In this document: positions 1 through 4,582 of the stretch, in pieces
Layout of the letters: each line of letters starts with the position of its first letter
Numbering within the stretch: the first letter of the stretch is position 1
Assembly: GCA_031286975.1 (NCBI GenBank)
Contig: JAITTM010000066.1
Location: forward strand, 1-5,464
Direction of reading: 5' to 3'
Length of the DNA stretch: 5,464 nt
From: Coriobacteriales bacterium
Lineage (GTDB): Bacteria; Actinomycetota; Coriobacteriia; Coriobacteriales; UBA8131
Notes under the pieces: model-generated
The model's database searches: none
Told to the model about the DNA's origin: nothing
The model's input: only the letters and a program-made list of their open reading frames with translations
Program-made: the position numbers and the translations under genes

Positions 1-199
1 CGAGAAGGATCTGATCACTGCACTCAAGCTCGATACCGATGCGCGTGGCAACGTCCTGACAGCAGAGGGCAGTTTTTGCACCTCACTTAACTCGGTTTTC
101 GTCGCCGGCGATATGCACCGCGGCCAGAGCCTGGTGGTCTGGGCATTGGTAGAGGGTCGCAAAGCCGCCGAAGAATGCCACGAATTCCTGAACAGGTAG
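1..199 (+). CDS. gltD: Glutamate synthase small subunit (GltD-type NADPH/FAD oxidoreductase), C-terminal fragment
   Basis: Only the last 65 codons are in the window; the reading frame enters at base 2 and ends at TAG 197-199. The visible tail reads VFVAGDMHRGQSLVVWALVE followed by GRKAAEECHEFLNR. The VFVAGD piece is the second FAD-binding motif, and the RGQSLVVWA..EGR.AA stretch is the characteristic C-terminal signature of the glutamate synthase beta chain. This subunit takes electrons from NAD(P)H through FAD and Fe-S clusters and passes them to the large subunit, which makes glutamate from glutamine and 2-oxoglutarate in the cytoplasm. The gene runs towards the transhydroxylase operon and is not part of it. 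A GltD-like paralogue serving another enzyme cannot be excluded, because the N-terminal Fe-S domain and the neighbouring gene lie outside the window. Confidence 0.82.
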   Translation, partial: EKDLITALKLDTDARGNVLTAEGSFCTSLNSVFVAGDMHRGQSLVVWALVEGRKAAEECHEFLNR

Positions 200-312
200 C
201 TGCCCCCTAAAATGACAGTGATTGCCTGCCAATGCGTGAAACCCGAGCGAAGTGTATGCGAGTAACTGAGTGCGGTCTGAGCGTATCCAGGCAAATAATC
301 GCTGTCCCCTTA
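199..312. repeat. Repeat-like intergenic element with edge direct repeats and internal inverted repeats
   Basis: This element fills the gap between two convergent genes. Its edges carry a direct repeat matching at 10 of 12 bases: GCTGCCCCCTAA at 199-210 and GCTGTCCCCTTA at 301-312. Inside, GACAGTGATTGCCTGCC (214-230) is an imperfect inverted copy of 287-306, whose reverse complement is GACAGCGATTATTTGCCTGG. The arms pair with one mismatch and a bulge of about three bases, around a 56-base centre with no clear structure. The stop codons of both flanking genes fall in the edge repeats. I infer a small non-coding repeat of the REP/MITE sort. It could instead help end transcription from both sides, but the large loop and the lack of a T-run make it a poor classical terminator. 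Confidence 0.5.
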
Positions 313-1125
313 CGCTCTTATGAGGCCTAAATCACCCAAGCTCAGGTCTCTCTCGGTCAGATCAGCTACAGCTTTTGTGGGGATATAACCCTCGGCGCTG
401 ATGACAACCGTATACGTATCGGAGGCGACCTGATCGAACTTGAAATCGCCCAGATCATCGGTTATCTGAGTCGCCACCACACCATCGGCGTTCTTCAGCG
501 CAACCGTAGCGCCAATCAGGACTTCATCAGCGGCAAAATCGACGGCGGTACCTGCTGCAAAGCGTTTGGGAAGGTTGAGATAGTAGGTTTTAGGCCCTAA
601 GTCGGCAACCGGTTTGAGGAACTCCGCCTTGCTGAGCAGTTCGCCGAATTCAGCCTCCTCCTTATAGAGGATGGCATCATGAGCGCAGGCATCGACGCAG
701 CGGGGGACATCCCAGCCGTTATCCAAAAGGTGTGCACAGCCCGTGCATTTTTGTGCGACGTCCAACTCATCGTTGTAAAAGATTGCGCCTAGGGGGCAGC
801 TGTCAACCAGTGCCTTATTGCCCTTTGCCGTCTCGGGATCGATGATGATGAGCCCATCATCCCGCCGGTAGACTGCGCCTCTGCCAGCCGCGATACAGGC
901 CGCTTCTGCGCAATGCGCGCAAAGGGTAGGGGTGTAGGATACCCTGACCCAAGGCACCTGCCCGCGAGTCTTCTCAACAAGACGCATCCAAAACTGACCC
1001 GTCTCAGGCTGCTCTGCCGTATAGGGCAACCAACTGGTGCCACAGTGCTCATCCTTGCAGACTATCTGGCAGTTATAGCAGCCGTTGCATTTGTTTAAAT
1101 CGATCAGGAATACCTTAGACATCAT
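310..1125 (-). CDS. bthL: Transhydroxylase-type molybdoenzyme, Fe-S (beta) subunit with C-terminal beta-sandwich domain
   Basis: This is the electron-transfer subunit of a DMSO-reductase-superfamily enzyme, closest in layout to BthL of pyrogallol-phloroglucinol transhydroxylase (about 274 residues; here 271). Cysteines, counted from the ATG at 1125, are C13/C16/C19/C23, C69/C72/C77, C110 and C127/C130/C143/C147. These twelve ligands suit three [4Fe-4S] clusters. The fourth cluster of DmsB/NarH-like proteins is missing: motif II lacks its last Cys and motif III keeps only its last. Residues from about 195 to the end form a separate carboxypeptidase-regulatory/transthyretin-like beta domain (ATVALKNADG, GDFKFDQV, YTVVISAEGY), also known from BthL. 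There is no signal peptide, so it is cytoplasmic. The start is ambiguous: GTG at 1128, ATG at 1125 or ATG at 1122. I chose 1125 because AGAAGG (1137-1132) lies six bases upstream. The start overlaps the stop of the catalytic subunit gene as TGATG, showing co-translation. The family is clear; the exact substrate is not. Confidence 0.92.
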   Translation of the reverse strand: MMSKVFLIDLNKCNGCYNCQIVCKDEHCGTSWLPYTAEQPETGQFWMRLVEKTRGQVPWVRVSYTPTLCAHCAEAACIAAGRGAVYRRDDGLIIIDPETAKGNKALVDSCPLGAIFYNDELDVAQKCTGCAHLLDNGWDVPRCVDACAHDAILYKEEAEFGELLSKAEFLKPVADLGPKTYYLNLPKRFAAGTAVDFAADEVLIGATVALKNADGVVATQITDDLGDFKFDQVASDTYTVVISAEGYIPTKAVADLTERDLSLGDLGLIRA

Positions 1126-3725
1126 CACTCACCTTCTATAATGCGCGCACTGGCAACAAGACCTATCTGCGGATGGTAATCACGGGCAAAGGCTTCGGGA
1201 TACTGGCGTGCTATCTGGTCGATATCTATCTTACGGATGCCCACCAAAAAGCCGTTGGTCACCTCACCGGCGGCATTCTTCGAAGAGGTTGCCGTTGGAC
1301 AGATGAGGTTATTGGCGCCACCGCGATCCAGACCCTGCCTGCCATACTTGAGGATGTCAGTGCGAGCACCGTGGTCTTGATAGAGAACGGTGGGCATAAT
1401 GCGCTCGGTGACGCGCACGCCGCCTAAGACGCCGCCCCGCTCGTTGAACAACTCAGCGATGTCACCGTCCTTCAGGCCATACTTCTCAGCATCAGTGGGG
1501 TGCACCCAGATGGGTTCATAGAGGTAACCGTCAGGCCCCTTGACCTTACAGGTTGCGATCTCACGGGTCCAGGGGATGTCATCGTGCTGAGCATGCACGC
1601 GCCAGCGGGGATGATTGCTCACCAGGAGGTGCGGATACTTCTCGGCACGTTTCGAACTGATGCGCTCTTCATGCCCGTCCGCCTCCTCGATCCAGTGTGC
1701 CACCGGGCCGCGAACCTTGTCATCGGGGAAGTTCTCCGCCAGACCAAGGGAGTAGAACTCCAGCTTGCCCGAGGGGGTCTTGAGGGGATTAGCGATGGGA
1801 TCCTCAAAAAAGGGCTGGAATCCGACCTTCCGATCCTTCCAGTTCTCCTCGGTGGGGAAGAGCAAGAACTTCTGGTCGAGGAACTTCTGATAAGGGTACT
1901 CATCCAGCGGGATGGATGAGTTCTCGTAGGCGATTCGCAGGTCATCCTCAAAGCTGCGCCCCTTGGTGTACTTCTCGTAGATACCTTCGTAGATGCCTCC
2001 AAATTGCTCTAGCTTCTTTGCGACCTCGCCCACAGCAGCGTAGTCGCCCTTGCTCTCGCCAATAGGCTCGATTGCCTGCTCTTCATAGACGATCATGTTC
2101 CACTGACCGGAATAGATGTCAGAAGCGATGTCCTTGAGCTCGAAGATGGTGGATATGGGCAGGATGATATCGGACATCAGGGTGTCATTCTCCATCCAAG
2201 GGTGTTGCACCAGATAAAACTCGATGGACTCGTCGCGCACAGCCTCCTGGTAATCGTTACCACCGTTCCAGCAGGTCTCCCAACAGGGGGTGTCGCTCCA
2301 AATCATGTGGATGCGTGGACCGTCACCCGGATATTCGAAGCCCAAAAACTGGTCAGTGCGGTTCATCGAACACAGCACGTGACCATACCAACTCACCGGG
2401 GGATTGGTGATCGCCTTGGGCGTCATGGTCTTGGGGAAGAAGTACTTGGGAGCATGCATCTTCCAGCCATGATAACTTGCATACAGAGAAGGGGAGACCG
2501 TGGAGGGGGGCACTGGATAAAGATCCTGCAGATCCCACTCGATGAACTTGAGTTGGTTCACACCGGGTCTGCCGAGGCCCTGCATCCCCAGAAGATAGGC
2601 TTCAAGACGGGCGGGTTCATGGGCAAAGCAGGAGCGGATATAACCGCCACCATTGCAGTGGGCGATAGAGACCAGATGCGTGCCCCAGTAACGGGCGAAT
2701 GCCTTGATGCGATAAGAGGGGACACCGCATTTCTCGGCAGCCCACGCGGGGGTCTTAGGGATGCCGTCCTCGTTGCCGAGCACGTAGTACTCAAACCAGT
2801 CAAAACCCTCAACATGCGTGGCAACGTAGTCTTTCTGATAGAGACCCTCTGTTATCCACACGTAGGCGATCGCCAGTTGAAGCGCCGCGTCGGTGTTGGG
2901 CAGGACAGGTATCCACCTATCAGCGTGACAGGCATTGGTATAGTTGACATCGGGAGCGACATGTATCTGCTTGACGCCGATCTCGGTGAACCAGAAGCAC
3001 AGACGGCTTGGTTGCAGCCCGCCCCAACCCCAAGGCGTCGTCTCCGGGTCCGCACCCCAAAAGAGCAGGGCATCACAGTTCTTGCTGATATCCCATACGA
3101 CGTTATCCTGCGGATTCTGTTGCCCGTGCGACTCGCAGCCCCAGACATGCTTGGCACCCCAATACCAGCCCTCCCAACTGTCGGGCTGGCGCGCCTGCAC
3201 CGTATATTCATCGGTCTCAGGGCCAATCTGGTCGAGCAGCAAGGTCGAGCAGCCATGCGCTCCGCTGATGACTTTTGTCTCACCATGACCCTCACCTTGC
3301 ACCAGGATTGCCCGGTTGCCATAGGTGTCGTGTATGCGCACCAGTTCTTCGGCGATGATCTGGGTAGCCTCGTCCCAACTGATCCTTTCATACCCGCTGA
3401 TACCGCGATTCTGAGGGTTACGATCGCCCTTTGGGTTCCAGTCAACGCGCTTAAGGGGATAGGGGACACGATTGGGAGAATAGGCTCGCTTCTTATAGGC
3501 GAGCGCGATGGGAGGCAGGAGTGTCTTGCTGCCCGGCGTAAAGGTCTTGCCGCGAACCTCATAACTCCAGGCATTCAGCTCATCCGGCGTATAGGTATCA
3601 CCAAAATGAAGGGGGCGGATACGAGCAACCTTGCCGTCGAGAACATCGACGCAGCCAACATTCGATGCACCACCAAAACCGCACGAGCCGAGGTTTTGAT
3701 AAACGGTCTTGTCCTTTATCCTCAT
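1125..3725 (-). CDS. athL: Transhydroxylase-type molybdopterin enzyme, catalytic (alpha) subunit; pyrogallol hydroxytransferase-like
   Basis: An 866-residue bis-MGD molybdenum enzyme (AthL is about 875). In Pelobacter this subunit converts pyrogallol to phloroglucinol, with 1,2,3,5-tetrahydroxybenzene as co-substrate and no net redox change. Family landmarks in order are RGKTFTP (58-64), RNPQNRG (102-108), YERISWDEAT (112-121), PDSWEGWYWG (181-190), FWGADPETTPWG (222-233), VLGNEDGIPKTP (315-326), MQGLGRPG (381-388), SDIILP (518-523), AIEPIGES (551-558) and a C-terminal MopB cap (about 738-830). S183 matches the Mo-ligand Ser175, D182 matches Asp174, W184 matches Trp176, and H147 probably matches His144. 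There is no N-terminal CX2CX3C Fe-S motif and no Tat signal, as in AthL, so the enzyme is cytoplasmic. ATG at 3725 has a strong TAAGGAG (3737-3731) five bases upstream. Substrate-pocket positions appear altered (see findings), so the annotation should stay at family level. A catechol dehydroxylase-like or other polyphenol activity is the main alternative. Confidence 0.93.
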   Translation of the reverse strand: MRIKDKTVYQNLGSCGFGGASNVGCVDVLDGKVARIRPLHFGDTYTPDELNAWSYEVRGKTFTPGSKTLLPPIALAYKKRAYSPNRVPYPLKRVDWNPKGDRNPQNRGISGYERISWDEATQIIAEELVRIHDTYGNRAILVQGEGHGETKVISGAHGCSTLLLDQIGPETDEYTVQARQPDSWEGWYWGAKHVWGCESHGQQNPQDNVVWDISKNCDALLFWGADPETTPWGWGGLQPSRLCFWFTEIGVKQIHVAPDVNYTNACHADRWIPVLPNTDAALQLAIAYVWITEGLYQKDYVATHVEGFDWFEYYVLGNEDGIPKTPAWAAEKCGVPSYRIKAFARYWGTHLVSIAHCNGGGYIRSCFAHEPARLEAYLLGMQGLGRPGVNQLKFIEWDLQDLYPVPPSTVSPSLYASYHGWKMHAPKYFFPKTMTPKAITNPPVSWYGHVLCSMNRTDQFLGFEYPGDGPRIHMIWSDTPCWETCWNGGNDYQEAVRDESIEFYLVQHPWMENDTLMSDIILPISTIFELKDIASDIYSGQWNMIVYEEQAIEPIGESKGDYAAVGEVAKKLEQFGGIYEGIYEKYTKGRSFEDDLRIAYENSSIPLDEYPYQKFLDQKFLLFPTEENWKDRKVGFQPFFEDPIANPLKTPSGKLEFYSLGLAENFPDDKVRGPVAHWIEEADGHEERISSKRAEKYPHLLVSNHPRWRVHAQHDDIPWTREIATCKVKGPDGYLYEPIWVHPTDAEKYGLKDGDIAELFNERGGVLGGVRVTERIMPTVLYQDHGARTDILKYGRQGLDRGGANNLICPTATSSKNAAGEVTNGFLVGIRKIDIDQIARQYPEAFARDYHPQIGLVASARIIEGE
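1130..1137 (-). promoter_or_regulatory. Ribosome binding site of the Fe-S subunit gene
   Basis: AGAAGGTG lies inside the last codons of the catalytic subunit gene. From its AGAAGG core the spacing is three bases to GTG 1128, six to ATG 1125 and nine to ATG 1122. This favours the ATG at 1125, with 1122 as a possible second choice. Confidence 0.6.
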
Positions 3726-3730
3726 GCAGA

Positions 3731-3737
3731 CTCCTTA
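3731..3737 (-). promoter_or_regulatory. Ribosome binding site of the catalytic subunit gene
   Basis: TAAGGAG is a near-consensus Shine-Dalgarno sequence with a five-base spacer (TCTGC) to the ATG at 3725. It fixes the start of the large subunit and suggests efficient initiation. Confidence 0.8.
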
Positions 3738-3750
3738 CGTGTTTGTCCAA

Positions 3751-3779
3751 TCAGAAAACCAAAAGAGGTTTGATACTGA
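3751..3779 (-). promoter_or_regulatory. Short hairpin in the leader of the transhydroxylase operon
   Basis: AAACC (3756-3760) and GGTTT (3767-3771) pair around a six-base loop, and TCAG (3751-3754) with CTGA (3776-3779) can extend the stem across an internal loop. It lies between the predicted transcription start (about 3776) and the ribosome binding site. It is weak (mostly A-T pairs in a short stem), so a regulatory role is only possible. Confidence 0.25.
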
Positions 3780-3782
3780 ACA

Positions 3783-3811
3783 ATTATAGGAGTGTACCCG
3801 CCTAGACACAT
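3783..3811 (-). promoter_or_regulatory. Predicted promoter of the transhydroxylase operon
   Basis: A perfect TATAAT -10 box lies at 3788-3783 on the minus strand. Seventeen bases upstream, the -35 position holds ATGTGT (3811-3806), a poor match to TTGACA. Transcription would start near 3776, giving a leader of about 50 bases before the ATG at 3725. The strong -10 with a weak -35 suggests that an activator is needed, as expected for a substrate-induced catabolic operon (inference). Confidence 0.5.
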
Positions 3812-3817
3812 TAGTCT
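3804..3817. promoter_or_regulatory. Candidate operator: AGAC-N6-GTCT palindrome over the -35 region
   Basis: AGACACATTAGTCT has perfect four-base arms around six bases. Its centre lies at about -35 relative to the predicted start, where either an activator touching RNA polymerase or a repressor could bind. The arms are short, so chance is a real possibility. Confidence 0.3.
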
Positions 3818-3835
3818 GGAGGTGCAATAGGGAGT

Positions 3836-3847
3836 AGCCTAAAGGCT
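3836..3847. promoter_or_regulatory. Palindrome AGCCTAAAGGCT upstream of the operon promoter
   Basis: Five-base arms (AGCCT/AGGCT) surround a two-base centre, about 65 bases upstream of the predicted transcription start. It is a possible second protein-binding site. No known regulator motif was recognised. Confidence 0.2.
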
Positions 3848-3943
3848 GATTGTATGAGCCGGAGGGAACCACCCTCACTCTTTTTGCAGTACCAGGATTC
3901 TGAAATATCATTAGTTAACATAAGATATATTATCAGACTTTTA

Positions 3944-3999
3944 AAGGGAACCATATGCGGCACCTGCGCTTAATGCAGGATGATGCACATGGTTCCCTT
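3944..3999 (-). terminator. Long hairpin just after the HD hydrolase gene, probable terminator
   Basis: AAGGGAACCAT (3944-3954) pairs perfectly with ATGGTTCCCTT (3989-3999). The stem continues inwards through TGC/GCA, CA/TG and CCTGC (3963-3967) with GCAGG (3975-3979), closing on a seven-base loop. It begins eight bases after the TGA stop of the HD hydrolase gene. On the minus strand it is followed only by TTT then AAAAG, so the U-run is short; on the plus strand it is followed by GTTTGTT. I read it as the end of the permease-HD transcription unit, insulating the transhydroxylase promoter downstream. An mRNA-stabilising or regulatory structure is the alternative. Confidence 0.6.
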
Positions 4000-4007
4000 G
4001 TTTGTTA

Positions 4008-4568
4008 TCAGGCATCCGCCAAAGAGCGCATGGCCAAAATTGTTTGCGTGATGAGATCGTCTAGTGCCCAGCCGAGCTTATCGGCGCCATTTTGGATGAT
4101 CTCGCGCGAACAGCCTGCGGCAAACGCCGGTGTCTTGAACTTCTTCTTGACCGATTTAAGTTCAAGATCCTGAACGCTTTTAGACGGCCGCATGATTGCT
4201 ACAGCTCCTATAAGGCCTGTCAGCTCGTCGGTGGCAAACAGTATCTTCTCCATGATGTGCTCGGGTTCATGGGTAGTCTCGGTGACGCCATAACCGTGGC
4301 TCATGGTCGCGTGGATGATCGTCGGGTCGATATCGGCCTTGGTGAGCAGTTCTTCGCCCTTGACGCAGTGCTGCTCGGGATACAGCTCGAAGTCGATATC
4401 GTGTAAGAGTCCGACAACGCCCCAATACTCGATGCGATCCGGGTCGTGTTCCGCGGCAAAATATCGCATGACACCCTCGACCGTCTGGGCATGTTGGAGA
4501 TGAAATGGCTCCTTGTTGTATTGGGTCAGCAACTCCCAGGCTTTATCACGGCTGGGTATAAAGGGCAC
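4008..4568 (-). CDS. HD-superfamily metal-dependent hydrolase of unknown substrate
   Basis: A protein of 186 residues if started at GTG 4568. It shows the HD-domain pattern: H26 in HLQHAQTV, the H56-D57 pair in GLLHDIDF, H86 and H91 in IHATMSHGYG, and D114 in FATDELTGLI. It resembles the small stand-alone predicted HD hydrolases whose N-termini read like IPSRDKAWELLTQYNK with a following VMRYFA. HD proteins bind divalent metals and cleave phosphate esters, often of nucleotides, but nothing here identifies the substrate. The frame stays open upstream to a GTG at 4628 inside the permease gene. I prefer 4568 because the family N-terminus begins there, GAGAAG (4577-4572) lies just upstream, and no ribosome binding site precedes 4628. 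The start lies 14 bases after the permease stop, suggesting co-transcription and perhaps a role in purine or nucleotide handling (inference). Confidence 0.85.
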   Translation of the reverse strand: MPFIPSRDKAWELLTQYNKEPFHLQHAQTVEGVMRYFAAEHDPDRIEYWGVVGLLHDIDFELYPEQHCVKGEELLTKADIDPTIIHATMSHGYGVTETTHEPEHIMEKILFATDELTGLIGAVAIMRPSKSVQDLELKSVKKKFKTPAFAAGCSREIIQNGADKLGWALDDLITQTILAMRSLADA

Positions 4569-4582
4569 GGTCTTCTCGCAAT

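Noticed and set aside
1125..3725. Naming the enzyme as a Tat-exported DMSO reductase or a dopamine-type catechol dehydroxylase
   Set aside because: There is no twin-arginine signal and no N-terminal Fe-S motif, and the sequence landmarks and subunit sizes fit the transhydroxylase branch. Dehydroxylase-like activity remains open as a function but is not supported as a name.
2202..3773. A 523-codon open frame on the plus strand, antisense to the catalytic subunit gene
   Set aside because: It is a by-product of codon bias in the real gene on the other strand. It begins at a TTG, shows no recognisable domain, and its end runs through the operon promoter. The minus-strand product has clear family motifs throughout.
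3926..3935. Second promoter-like box in the AT-rich block (TCTGATAATATATC on the minus strand)
   Set aside because: GATAAT resembles a -10, but the region 17 bases upstream has no -35-like hexamer and falls in the hairpin arm. The TATAAT at 3783-3788 is better placed.
3854..3973. A 39-codon plus-strand frame starting MSRREPPS and ending CGTCA
   Set aside because: It lies within the regulatory gap, crosses an AT-rich block and ends inside the long hairpin. There is no convincing ribosome binding site and no similarity I recognise.
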